Shown: positions 18,201 through 25,344, counted from the first letter of the stretch. The stretch: 44,015 nt of DNA from CAZKDV01 sp964551645 (GCA_964551645.1 CAZKDV010000007.1:1-44015); one strand, 5' to 3'. A program made the numbers and translations. Notes: a model not told the origin generated them from the sequence alone.

Positions 18201-18276
18201 TTAGGAAATAAACAAGAAAAGCAATGATTCCTACTAACCATCCTAAAAGATTATTCAAAAAGTGATACTTCTTCAT
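15202..18276 (-). CDS. DUF2723 / TMEM260-like polytopic membrane protein, probable GT-C glycosyltransferase
   Basis: 1024 aa. About a dozen transmembrane helices lie in residues 8-310 and 515-620, separated by a long extracytoplasmic insertion (about 330-510). A soluble C-terminal half follows (about 620-1024) with TPR-like helices at the end. The first loop holds the acidic motif FWDCGEF (33-39) followed by HPPGAP, where GT-C enzymes keep their catalytic acidic residue. The vertebrate relative TMEM260 is reported to be a protein O-mannosyltransferase, so a lipid-linked sugar donor and protein acceptor in the periplasm are a reasonable inference, perhaps the general O-glycosylation of Bacteroidota. 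The gene leads a two-gene unit with the deacetylase. Confidence 0.85.
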   Translation of the reverse strand: MKKYHFLNNLLGWLVGIIAFLVYFLTVEPTASFWDCGEFIATSYKLQVGHPPGAPTFQLIGRIFSMFAFGNLEKVALMVNLVSVVSSALTILFLFWTISLLTKKLVLKKDTIPSTYQYLCIFGAAFIGALTYTFTDSFWFSAVEGEVYALSSLFTAITFWAILKWEEQAERKDNLRWMLLIAYLVGLSIGVHLLNLLAVPAIVFIYYFKKYKVSKKGILIVTLLSFVILGGILYLIIPWIVILAGNFELFFVNQMRLPFNSGTLIYLLLLVGLIGFGIYYTQKNNKFVWNIILKSFVFLLIGYSTYFILVIRSSAETPIDENNPSNAINLLAYLQREQYGDTPLFYGQYYSAPFKDTEKWKDKKPVYKKDENLKKYVVIDKRENSKPVYEPEFCTIFPRMWNGQEAHHIEGYESWGNVKGEKIKYARGGGQVETIVKPTFIENLKFFFSYQVSHMYIRYFMWNFVGRQNDIQGHGNILDGNWISGISFIDSRLGSQTDLPEYMKSNKARNKYYMLPFILGVLGLIYHIKNKPKDAFVVGLLFFMTGIAIILYLNQTPYQPRERDYAYVASFYAFSIWIGLGVLFISDLLKKILKNKVSSVAIATLASFLLVPVIMAKENWNDHDRSQRYAARDFAKNYLDSCEPNAILFTNGDNDTFPLWYIQEVEHYRTDVRVVNLSLLNTDWYVNMMKRTVYEGKAVPFSGSLDVVYLLEQNENTPHVDIKDLYHILNTQPERLKFKTPRGDVDYFPTKNFMLKVDSAKVVDNGTVAPHNADQIVDAIEWRINRTAIYKNAIMLLDLLVANNWERPIYFAITTGDDAYFGLQDYFQLDGLVYRLVPIKTANRAGYTGRIEPEILYNNMIKKFQWGNIEKQGVYADETIRRMCQNYRNNFFRLADTFIEKGNKEKAIEVLDFAMKIMPEENFPYNFFIVPISESYYKAEGFEKGDTLLNRLLDIAEENLNYYFSFKGNKAIQLNDRKEQELGIIQRIAQVSQIYKRDEIEVKAHSLFTEYYEQYISSIYKGMN

Positions 18277-18431
18277 TTAAACTTATAATTTAATTTGCGA
18301 AATTACATATTTTTTAAAATATGGGAAATTCAAATTTTCATTAACTTAACCCTAATTAGATTTATAGATTTTACTATAAAAATAGTGAAATCATATTTTG
18401 TAAAAAAAGTAATAATCTTAATAAAATTTTT

Positions 18432-18439
18432 TATCTTTG
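18432..18439 (+). promoter_or_regulatory. -7 promoter element before tatD
   Basis: TATCTTTG matches TAnnTTTG. Transcription would begin near 18446, about 24 bp before the preferred tatD ATG. This argues against the TTG at 18437, which lies inside the element. No -33 TTG is at the consensus spacing. Confidence 0.5.
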
Positions 18440-18469
18440 AAATCCACGATGTTTTTAAATTTTTTTAAG

Positions 18470-19237
18470 ATGAAACTAATTGATACACATTCACATATTT
18501 ATTTGCCTGAATATGAGGCTGATATTCAAAAAGTTATTATCAATGCTCAAGATGTTGGAGTTGAGTTAATTATTTTACCAGCTATTGATTCTACTCATTT
18601 TTTCAGATTGCAGGATATTGTTTCTCGTTATGAGGGCTATTGTTTGCCTCTTATGGGAGTACATCCTTCAAGCATAAATAGAAATTATGTAAATGAACTT
18701 GATTTTGCTTATCAAAATTTGCTTAATGGACAATATGTGGGAATAGGTGAATGTGGAATTGATTTGTATTGGGACAAATCATTTGTAAAAGAACAAATTA
18801 TTGCATTTGAAACTCAAGTTTCGTGGGCTTTAGAATTTGATTTACCAATTATTATCCATCAAAGAGAATCTTTTGAAGAGATTTTTCATGTATTGAATAA
18901 TTTTAAAGAAAAAAAGCCAAAAGGCATTTTTCACTGCTATTCGGGAGATATTAAAACTGCCGAAAAATGTATTGAAATGGAATTTTTGTTAGGAATAGGT
19001 GGTGTTGTTAGTTTTAAAAAGAGCATGATGGCTGAAGTTGTTAAGGAAATTCCGCTTAAATATCTTGTACTTGAAACCGATGCTCCGTACTTGGCACCAG
19101 TGCCATATAGAGGAAAACGAAACGAACCTGCATATATTCAACTTATTGCTAATCATATAGCACACATTCTAAATATTGAAATAGAAGAAGTAGCAGCAAT
19201 TACTAGTGCAAATGCCAAGAATTTATTTAAACTATAA
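18470..19237 (+). CDS. tatD: TatD family metal-dependent hydrolase / DNase
   Basis: 255 aa from the preferred ATG at 18470, which gives the family-typical beginning MKLIDTHSH. An in-frame ATG at 18449 and TTG at 18437 lie upstream, but the latter overlaps a promoter-like element. Metal ligands of the TIM-barrel are all present: HSH near residues 7-9, Glu in GECGIDLY, His in IIIHQRES, His in FHCYSG and Asp in ETDAPYLAP. The family has 3'-5' exonuclease or endonuclease activity on DNA, and some members are deacylases. The gene is divergent from the DUF2723 gene and stands alone before the tRNA pair. Confidence 0.95.
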   Translation: MKLIDTHSHIYLPEYEADIQKVIINAQDVGVELIILPAIDSTHFFRLQDIVSRYEGYCLPLMGVHPSSINRNYVNELDFAYQNLLNGQYVGIGECGIDLYWDKSFVKEQIIAFETQVSWALEFDLPIIIHQRESFEEIFHVLNNFKEKKPKGIFHCYSGDIKTAEKCIEMEFLLGIGGVVSFKKSMMAEVVKEIPLKYLVLETDAPYLAPVPYRGKRNEPAYIQLIANHIAHILNIEIEEVAAITSANAKNLFKL

Positions 19238-19264
19238 CTTTTTTATAAAATTAAATTAAATTTG

Positions 19265-19294
19265 TTGGGGAATATTAAAAAAATAGTATCTTTG
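19265..19294 (+). promoter_or_regulatory. Promoter of the tRNA-Pro/tRNA-Arg unit
   Basis: TTG (19265-19267, in TTTGTTG) and TATCTTTG (19287-19294) are separated by 19 bp, a close match to the Bacteroidota primary-sigma promoter. The tRNA begins 38 bp after the -7 box. Confidence 0.75.
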
Positions 19295-19332
19295 CAAACT
19301 CAAAATTAGTTCTTTTAGATGATATTTTGTTA

Positions 19333-19407
19333 CGGGGTGTAGCGTAGTCCGGTTATCGCGCCTGCTTTGGGAGCAGGAGGTCGCAGGTTCGAATCCTGCC
19401 ACCCCGA
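19333..19407 (+). tRNA. tRNA-Pro (TGG)
   Basis: 75 nt. The acceptor stem CGGGGTG pairs with CACCCCG (19400-19406), with discriminator A. The anticodon stem CCTGC/GCAGG encloses the loop TTTGGGA with anticodon TGG at 19368-19370. The T-arm (GCAGG, GTTCGAATC context) is complete. CCA is not encoded. Confidence 0.97.
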
Positions 19408-19412
19408 CTCTG

Positions 19413-19486
19413 GGTCCCGTAGCTCAGCTGGATAGAGCAACAGCCTTCTAAGCTGTGGGTCAAAGGTTCGAATCCTTTCGGGATCG
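19413..19486 (+). tRNA. tRNA-Arg (TCT)
   Basis: 74 nt, 5 bp after tRNA-Pro and likely on the same transcript. The acceptor GGTCCCG pairs with CGGGATC, with one G-T wobble. The anticodon stem ACAGC/GCTGT has loop CTTCTAA with TCT at 19447-19449. The T-arm AAAGG/CCTTT is intact. CCA is not encoded. It reads AGA codons, which are common in AT-rich genomes. Confidence 0.97.
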
Positions 19487-19567
19487 CTGGATATCTTATC
19501 TGTTGTTGAAAAATAAAAAACATTCATTTTTAACTTTTATTCATTTAATAAGTATTTTAAATTCTTC

Positions 19568-19575
19568 TAACTTTG
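19568..19575 (+). promoter_or_regulatory. -7 promoter element immediately before ygiQ
   Basis: TAACTTTG fits TAnnTTTG but ends only 4 bp before the ATG at 19580. If used, transcription would start at or within the start codon, giving a leaderless message. No -33 TTG is at the consensus distance, so the alternative is read-through from the tRNA unit. Confidence 0.4.
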
Positions 19576-19579
19576 CAAT

Positions 19580-21385
19580 ATGTCAAGTATTGTAAATAAA
19601 AATAAGTTTTTACCCACTACTAAAAATGAAATGAGTGCATTAGGGTGGGAGCAAGCTGATATTATTTTAGTTACAGGAGACGCATACATTGACCATCCTT
19701 CTTTTGGAATAGCTATTATTGCTAGATTAGCTGAGAGTAAAGAACTAAAGGTTGCCGTTATTTCACAGCCCAATTGGAGAGATGATTTAAGAGATTTTAC
19801 AAAGTTAGGAAAACCCAAATATTTTTTTGGAATTACAGCTGGAGCAATGGATTCCATGGTAAATCATTATACTGCACTAAAAAGAAAGCGTTCTGATGAT
19901 GCTTTCACTCCAGGGGGCAAATCAGGGTTTCGTCCTGATTATGCTTCTGTTGTTTATACTAATATATTAAAGTCTCTTTATCCAGATAGTTTTGTTGTTT
20001 TAGGAGGTATAGAAGCATCTTTGAGAAGAATAACTCATTACGATTATTGGTCAGATAGCGTAAAACCGTCAATATTAATTGATAGCGGTGCTGATTTGTT
20101 ACTTTATGGAATGGCAGAAAAATCTTTTGAACAACTTATTAAATTATGTAAGGAAGATAGTTTATATAGTGATAAAGTTTATAATATTCCTCAATCTTCA
20201 TTTGTGCTAAACAACAAAAACGCACTGAAAAAAATTACTGAAAATAATCACGATTATATTCTATTACCTTCGCATGAAGACTGCCTTTCTAATAAAAATA
20301 CCTTTGCAAGAGCATTTAAATTATTTGAAGAAAATTCAAATAGTTTTGCTCCTAAAACTTTAATACAAGCAATTGAAAATAAATTTGTTGTAGTCAATAA
20401 TACTTATCCTTTATTTGAAAGTGGACAAATTGACACATATTACAATTTACCTTATACTCGGCTTCCTCATCCAAAATATGACAAAAAACTACCAATTCCA
20501 GCTTATGAAATGATAGCAAATTCCGTTACATCGCATAGAGGTTGTTTTGGTGGATGTAGTTTCTGCGCAATTACGGCACATCAAGGAAAGTTCGTATCAA
20601 GTAGGTCTAAAAAATCAATTTTGTCAGAATTAGTCAAAATTAGTCAGCATGAAAATTTTAAAGGACACATAAGCGATATCGGTGGTCCAACTGCAAATAT
20701 GTACAAAATGGCGGGGATAAATATTGAATTGTGCAAAAAATGCAAAAGAGCTTCGTGTTTATTTCCTAATGTGTGCACTAATCTTAATTATGACCACTCT
20801 TCAATGATAGATTTATACAATGATGCTTTAAAAATAAAGGGAATATCCTTAATTACAATTGGAAGTGGTATAAGATATGACATGCTAGTCCAAAATTCAA
20901 AAGATAAAGAATATCATTTGTCAAAATATATTAATACTCTTGTGTCAAGACATGTATCAGGAAGATTAAAAATAGCTCCAGAGCATGTTTCTGAAAAGGT
21001 TTTAAAATTAATGCGAAAACCATCGTTTGACTTGCTCAAAAAATTTGCAAAAACATTTAGAGAGTTAAATAGAGAACTAAAAAAAAGCCAACAGCTTGTT
21101 TTATATTTGATTGTCGGGCATCCGGGTTGTACTGATGAGGATATGCTTGTTTTAACTAATAAGGCAAAACATCCCGATTTTTTTATAGACCCAGTTCAAG
21201 AGTTTACCCCAACTCCTTTAACTCTTTCTACAACCATGTATTATACAGGAATGAATCCTTATTCGAACGAAAAAGTAAATATTATTAAGCAGGCTAAACA
21301 AATTAGAAATCAAAAAAATATGCTTAAAAAATCACATACTAATAAGCATAAAAAACCATCGAATAAAGCAAATAGAAGCAAATAA
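19580..21385 (+). CDS. ygiQ: YgiQ family radical SAM protein
   Basis: 601 aa. The radical SAM cluster motif is CxxxCxxC at Cys322, 326 and 329 (GCFGGCSFC), followed by AITAHQGK. The N-terminal B12-binding-like domain contains the hallmark DIILVTGDAYIDHPSFG near residues 27-43. A second Cys group (CKKCKRASC...C, about 383-397) and the C-terminal YgiQ extension rich in Lys are also typical. The chosen start gives the family's usual FLPTTKNEM lead. The reaction is not established for the family. It sits after the tRNA pair and appears to be transcribed alone. Confidence 0.95.
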   Translation: MSSIVNKNKFLPTTKNEMSALGWEQADIILVTGDAYIDHPSFGIAIIARLAESKELKVAVISQPNWRDDLRDFTKLGKPKYFFGITAGAMDSMVNHYTALKRKRSDDAFTPGGKSGFRPDYASVVYTNILKSLYPDSFVVLGGIEASLRRITHYDYWSDSVKPSILIDSGADLLLYGMAEKSFEQLIKLCKEDSLYSDKVYNIPQSSFVLNNKNALKKITENNHDYILLPSHEDCLSNKNTFARAFKLFEENSNSFAPKTLIQAIENKFVVVNNTYPLFESGQIDTYYNLPYTRLPHPKYDKKLPIPAYEMIANSVTSHRGCFGGCSFCAITAHQGKFVSSRSKKSILSELVKISQHENFKGHISDIGGPTANMYKMAGINIELCKKCKRASCLFPNVCTNLNYDHSSMIDLYNDALKIKGISLITIGSGIRYDMLVQNSKDKEYHLSKYINTLVSRHVSGRLKIAPEHVSEKVLKLMRKPSFDLLKKFAKTFRELNRELKKSQQLVLYLIVGHPGCTDEDMLVLTNKAKHPDFFIDPVQEFTPTPLTLSTTMYYTGMNPYSNEKVNIIKQAKQIRNQKNMLKKSHTNKHKKPSNKANRSK

Positions 21386-21529
21386 TAAGTTTTGCAAATG
21401 TCATAGTGGACATATTGTCAAAAACGCAAGTATCTGTATATCAATAATATATCGATTTTATGGGTATTTATTGAACTTTGGAACGCTTTTTGATTATTTG
21501 TATTCAGTCTAAATTAAAAATAAATAAAT

Positions 21530-22189
21530 ATGAAAAAATTACAATTAATACCAGAGCTTTCACTACAAAGCAATTATGTTTTACCTACACTTCCATATTC
21601 GTACAATGCTATAGAGCCATATATTGATGCTCGCACTATGGAAATTCATCATACAAAACATCATCAGGCATATATTGATAACTTGAATAATGCACTAAAA
21701 GAACATAGTGCTAAAGAACAACCTTTGTTGAATATTTTCAGAGAAATATCAAAATTTCCTATGGCAGTTAGAAATAATGGTGGTGGACATTTTAATCATC
21801 AATTATTTTGGTCAATTTTAAAGCCGACTAAGGATACTAATAATATGTTGCAAGGCGATCTTAAACAAGCAATAGAACAAAACTTGAATGGTTTTGATGC
21901 GTTTGTGTCAGATTTTTCGCAAGCAGCTATGACAAGATTTGGAAGTGGTTGGGCATGGTTAGCTGTTGATGAACATGGAAAGTTATTTGTTACTTCAACA
22001 CCAAATCAAGACAATCCACTAATGGATATAGCAGATAAACAAGGGTATCCAATTCTTGGACTTGATGTGTGGGAACATGCTTATTATTTGCAATATCAGA
22101 ATAGAAGAGCCGAATATGTTAAAGCATTTTTTAATATTATTAATTGGAACGAAGTTTCAAAAAGATTTCAGGCAATTGTTAATTCGTAA
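21530..22189 (+). CDS. sod: Superoxide dismutase, Fe/Mn family (cytoplasmic)
   Basis: 219 aa enzyme converting superoxide to oxygen and hydrogen peroxide. Metal ligands are His40 (MEIHHTKHH), His90 (GGGHFNH), Asp179 and His183 (LDVWEHAYY). The outer-sphere Gln160 (NQD) with Gly at position 86 is the arrangement typical of Mn-type or cambialistic enzymes. A ~17-residue lead before LPTLPYSYNA is longer than usual but polar and not a clear signal peptide, so a cytoplasmic location is likely. The next gene, 11 bp downstream, is a second dismutase. A GAACTTTG sequence at 21473-21480 might be a diverged -7 box. Confidence 0.95.
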   Translation: MKKLQLIPELSLQSNYVLPTLPYSYNAIEPYIDARTMEIHHTKHHQAYIDNLNNALKEHSAKEQPLLNIFREISKFPMAVRNNGGGHFNHQLFWSILKPTKDTNNMLQGDLKQAIEQNLNGFDAFVSDFSQAAMTRFGSGWAWLAVDEHGKLFVTSTPNQDNPLMDIADKQGYPILGLDVWEHAYYLQYQNRRAEYVKAFFNIINWNEVSKRFQAIVNS

Positions 22190-22200
22190 AAATACTAATA

Positions 22201-22875
22201 ATGAGATTTTTTATTTCAATATTACTTATGTTTGGGCTTGGTACTTTACAAGCCCAACATGCCTTTGAGTCTTTACCATACAAATATGATGCGTTAGAAC
22301 CGCATATTGATGCTAAAACTGTTGAAATACATTACGATAAGCATCATAGGGCATATTTTAATAATTTTGTGAGTGCAATTAAAAATACCTCAGCTGAGAA
22401 AATTAAAATAGAGGAGATATTGCAGAATATATCTAACTATAGTGTTGTCGTTCGTAATAATGCTGGCGGGTGGTATAACCATACATTATATTGGAATATT
22501 ATGACTCCAGGTGGCTCAAAAATTCCAAAAGCAGGATTGTTGAAAACAATTAATGATACTTTTGGAAGTTATGATGAGTTGAAAAAACAGATTACTAATA
22601 AAGGTATGCAGCATTTTGGAAGTGGTTGGGTATGGTTAATTGTAAATAACAAAGGAAAGTTAATCATTACGACAACAGAATACCAAGACAATCCGCTAAT
22701 GAATACCATAGAAATTCAAGGAATCCCAATTTTGGGAATTGATTTGTGGGAGCATGCATATTATTTAAAATATCAAAATTTGCGAAAAGCATATATTGAT
22801 GCTTTTTGGGAAGTTGTTAATTGGGATATTATCGAAGAAAATTATACTAATGCTTTAATCAAGTTAAAGCAATAA
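22201..22875 (+). CDS. sod: Superoxide dismutase, Fe/Mn family, with signal peptide
   Basis: 224 aa. A signal peptide covers about residues 1-18 (MRFFISILLMFGLGTLQAQ), so the enzyme should act in the periplasm. The metal ligands are His44, His94, Asp181 and His185, and the Gln162 of the Mn-type arrangement is present (EYQDNP). It shares the full architecture with the preceding gene but has clearly diverged, so the duplication is old or one copy was imported. Being 11 bp downstream, it is probably co-transcribed, letting one promoter protect both cytoplasm and envelope. The start ATG is set by the signal peptide. Confidence 0.93.
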   Translation: MRFFISILLMFGLGTLQAQHAFESLPYKYDALEPHIDAKTVEIHYDKHHRAYFNNFVSAIKNTSAEKIKIEEILQNISNYSVVVRNNAGGWYNHTLYWNIMTPGGSKIPKAGLLKTINDTFGSYDELKKQITNKGMQHFGSGWVWLIVNNKGKLIITTTEYQDNPLMNTIEIQGIPILGIDLWEHAYYLKYQNLRKAYIDAFWEVVNWDIIEENYTNALIKLKQ

Positions 22876-22973
22876 TTTCAAAAACTGTTTAGAATTTAGC
22901 AACTGAATTTTAGCAAAATAGGTTTGTTTTTCTTTTATCTTAAAAAGAGTTTTTAGATTAATAATGAAACTCT

Positions 22974-23028
22974 GCTACAAATTTTCATGTAGCTTCGAAT
23001 GATTACTGACATTCGCTTGAAATTTGTA
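22974..23028. promoter_or_regulatory. Tandem inverted repeats with an alternative long-range pairing
   Basis: Between the second dismutase and the DUF62 gene, two hairpins follow each other. The first is GCTACA (22974-22979) with TGTAGC (22988-22993); the second is CGAATG (22996-23001) with CATTCG (23010-23015), each with an 8-nt loop. In addition TACAAATTT (22976-22984) can pair with AAATTTGTA (23020-23028), which would disrupt the first hairpin and enclose the second. There is no T-run, so it is not a simple terminator. Confidence 0.45.
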
Positions 23029-23106
23029 AGATGAATTTATAAAAATTCGTATTAATATATTATTTTTGTAAAATAATTTTATTGCAGTTTTATTATAATA
23101 TAAATA

Positions 23107-23934
23107 ATGTCAGCATCTAAACGAATTATTACACTAACAACCGACTGGGGAATCAAAGATCATTATGTAGCAGCTGTAAAGGCTAAGATTTATTCTAAAC
23201 TTAATGATGTAATTATTATTGATATTACTCATAGTGTAGAACTAAATGATGTTTTTTCAGCTGCTCATATTTTAAAAAGTGCGATTCGTGATTTTCCTGA
23301 AAATACAATTCATATTATTGGAGTTAAGGCAGAAGCAACTAAGGAATCTCCTAATGAAAAAGAATCTCTTCATGTAAAAGAATCTCCTCATGTAGTTGTA
23401 TGTCATAATAATGTGTATTTTATTGGTGCCGATAATGGTTTTTTTAATTATTTATTTGATAAAAAACCTGACAAAGTATTTAAAATTGACATACATCAAG
23501 ATACTAATTATTGGGGATTCCCTACAAAAAATGTTTTTGTGAAGGTTGCTGCCGAAATTGTCAAAAATAATAACTTATCAAATATAGGCTTCGAAACAGA
23601 GTTGCAAAATACATCTTATGGATTATTCTATTCTTATATCAAAGATGACACTTTAATTGGCAAAATTGTACATATTGACCATTATGGAAATTGTATAACT
23701 AATATACCTCATGGTAAATTTTTGGAATTTACTAAGAGGAAAAAGTATAGAATTAATTTTGATAATTATGAAGTAACAAAAACACACAAAACATATATTG
23801 ATCAGCAGCAAGGTGAATTTGTATGTTTTTTTAATAGTCTAGGTTTCTTAGAAATAGCTATAAATGCTGGAAATATACAAGAGTTATTAGGTTTGAAAAT
23901 CAAAGATGATATAATAGTGTACATAGAAAATTAG
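23107..23934 (+). CDS. SAM hydroxide adenosyltransferase (DUF62 family)
   Basis: 275 aa. Family members hydrolyse S-adenosylmethionine with hydroxide to adenosine and methionine, and are related to the SAM fluorinase and chlorinase. The N-terminal signature TLTTDWGIKDHYVAAVK (9-25), DITHSVELND and FIGADNG are present. The C-terminal beta domain has VHIDHYGNCITNI, the usual site of the catalytic Asp-His-Arg group region. An in-frame repeat of six residues, three times (residues 79-96), is inserted in a loop before the VVVCHNNVYFIGADNG strand. A TATTTTTG -7 candidate is at 23061-23068. The gene appears to be transcribed alone. Confidence 0.9.
   Translation: MSASKRIITLTTDWGIKDHYVAAVKAKIYSKLNDVIIIDITHSVELNDVFSAAHILKSAIRDFPENTIHIIGVKAEATKESPNEKESLHVKESPHVVVCHNNVYFIGADNGFFNYLFDKKPDKVFKIDIHQDTNYWGFPTKNVFVKVAAEIVKNNNLSNIGFETELQNTSYGLFYSYIKDDTLIGKIVHIDHYGNCITNIPHGKFLEFTKRKKYRINFDNYEVTKTHKTYIDQQQGEFVCFFNSLGFLEIAINAGNIQELLGLKIKDDIIVYIEN
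23341..23394 (+). repeat. In-frame 18-bp tandem repeat, three copies, inside the DUF62 gene
   Basis: Three consecutive 18-bp units (23341-23358, 23359-23376, 23377-23394) share the core GAATCTC and encode KESPNE, KESLHV and KESPHV. Units 2 and 3 differ at one base. The repeat keeps the reading frame. Confidence 0.9.
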
Positions 23935-23949
23935 ATTAGTCCATATTTT

Positions 23950-23982
23950 TTTGCTCAAATTAGAATTTATATTGTAATTTTG
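23950..23982 (+). promoter_or_regulatory. Promoter of tRNA-Met
   Basis: TTTG (23950-23953) and TAATTTTG (23975-23982) are separated by 21 bp. The tRNA starts 12 bp after the -7 box, which fits transcription beginning just before the mature 5' end. Confidence 0.7.
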
Positions 23983-23994
23983 CAAAAGTTTTTT

Positions 23995-24068
23995 GGCGAG
24001 GTAGCTCAGGTGGTTAGAGCGTCGGATTCATAACCCGAAGGTCACGAGTTCAACTCTCGTCCTCGCTA
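23995..24068 (+). tRNA. tRNA-Met (CAT)
   Basis: 74 nt. The acceptor GGCGAGG pairs with CCTCGCT, G-T at the first position. The anticodon loop TTCATAA has CAT at 24029-24031. D-stem GCTC/GAGC (C11-G24) favours an elongator over an initiator. The anticodon stem has an A-C mismatch at the loop end (24026/24034). A CAT anticodon could also be a lysidine-modified Ile tRNA, which sequence alone cannot exclude. CCA is not encoded. Confidence 0.93.
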
Positions 24069-24073
24069 CAATT

Positions 24074-24104
24074 AAAGGCACATATTAAAACATGTGCCTT
24101 TTTT
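24074..24104 (+). terminator. Intrinsic terminator after tRNA-Met
   Basis: A 10-bp stem AAAGGCACAT / ATGTGCCTTT (loop of about 8 nt) is followed directly by a T-run through 24104. It starts 6 bp after the tRNA. This is the clearest terminator in the window. The stem could also slow transcripts arriving from the minus-strand gene that ends at 24150. Confidence 0.92.
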
Positions 24105-24149
24105 GTATTTGATATGTATAAGTTTTGAATACTATTGCTTGAAAAATTT

Positions 24150-25301
24150 TTATATAAAAATAGCTCTGTGATTGGATTGTTGTTTATTAAACTTTGTTTG
24201 AACTAAATCCTTATCTAAACCGTCTATATGTGTAATAAACCATTTTCGTAGAAATAGTACAATATCATTAACAAGTGTTTTGCTTCCATAATAATATTCT
24301 TTTTGGAATTGCTTAACACTATTGATAAAATATAGATGTTCTTGTTTATGCCTATTAAAGCGATACACATCACTATATACATGTTGTAGTAAGTTTTCTT
24401 CTATTTCAAAGTTAAACTTGCTAAACACGGCAAGTCGTTCAATTATTAGATAAAGTTTTTCTTTAGTTTGATTTTGCTCTATAGCTTCTAATAAATCATT
24501 AAAAGTTTTTAATAAATATTGATGTTGCTTATCAATTTTTGCAATTTCAATTTCGTATTCATTCGAGCAATAATTACTATTTATAAAGCTATTAGTTTCT
24601 GTAGCTGAAGTAGAGTTTTTTTCAAACTCTGGTTTTGAATTTATTTTAGTTTGATATATAGAAGTATTTGAGTCTATTTTGGCTTGCTGTGTTGTGATAT
24701 CTATAGAGGATTCGTCAGCTTTTTCATCAATAACATCTTCTTTAAAAAGCCATTCTTGTAATATGTACATAAAGTTGTTATCAGAAAATTGCCGTAAAAC
24801 AACGCAATTAATCAGAAATGAAGTTGTTTTTCTGAGATAGCCTAATTGCCTGAATGCATCTTCTTCATGTTTCTCTCTAACGATAATAGCTTCTTGATTT
24901 TCATTAAGATCGATAGGTATATCTCGACTAAATAAAGATTTATATGCAACATCAATAGAGGAATTGTGGTTTTTTAGATATAATTTGTTGATTTGAGCAT
25001 ATCTCATACTTTGCACTATTGATGCTATATTAATTGCTTTTGTAAAAATATTTTCTATAGATAACTTGGTATCAGTAAGTATAATTACAATATTTCCTTT
25101 TTCATTTAATGCAATAAATTCAGTATCAGTTTCTTGAACTTTTGCAATATGCAATGGACCAACAAATAAATATTTTGGTTTAATTCCATTAATGCTTGAT
25201 GATAGTAGGTGGAAAATATCTTTAGCAGAATTTAATAGTGAAAAGTTAGATATATATTGTTGTTTATCAACATTCCACAATAAAAAATTTCCATGACTCA
25301 T
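24150..25301 (-). CDS. Hemerythrin-domain protein with an unusual N-terminal domain
   Basis: 383 aa in three parts. Residues 250-365 form a bacteriohemerythrin four-helix bundle: His260 (KIDKQHQYL), Glu301 (FEIEE), His318 and His322 (HKQEH), His358 and Asp363 (THIDGLD). The His expected in the canonical HFxxEE motif is Asn297 (codon AAC), so one of the usual seven di-iron ligands is missing. Residues 1-160 are unassigned, but EFIALNEKGNIVIIL (61-75) and the following helix ending MRYAQINKLYL resemble the core of NucS/DUF91-like nuclease folds with the E-x-K catalytic residues lost. Residues 190-245 are a low-complexity polar linker. No signal peptide or membrane segment is seen. Role may be oxygen, iron or nitric oxide sensing; this is inference. 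Confidence 0.8.
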   Translation of the reverse strand: MSHGNFLLWNVDKQQYISNFSLLNSAKDIFHLLSSSINGIKPKYLFVGPLHIAKVQETDTEFIALNEKGNIVIILTDTKLSIENIFTKAINIASIVQSMRYAQINKLYLKNHNSSIDVAYKSLFSRDIPIDLNENQEAIIVREKHEEDAFRQLGYLRKTTSFLINCVVLRQFSDNNFMYILQEWLFKEDVIDEKADESSIDITTQQAKIDSNTSIYQTKINSKPEFEKNSTSATETNSFINSNYCSNEYEIEIAKIDKQHQYLLKTFNDLLEAIEQNQTKEKLYLIIERLAVFSKFNFEIEENLLQHVYSDVYRFNRHKQEHLYFINSVKQFQKEYYYGSKTLVNDIVLFLRKWFITHIDGLDKDLVQTKFNKQQSNHRAIFI

Positions 25302-25344
25302 TTATACTGAATTAGTATTTTAATTAGTACAAAAGTAAGGTTTT

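Noticed and set aside
19330..19527. Open frame on the minus strand across the tRNA genes
   Set aside because: It is a by-product of tRNA-Pro and tRNA-Arg sequences, whose folds are complete.
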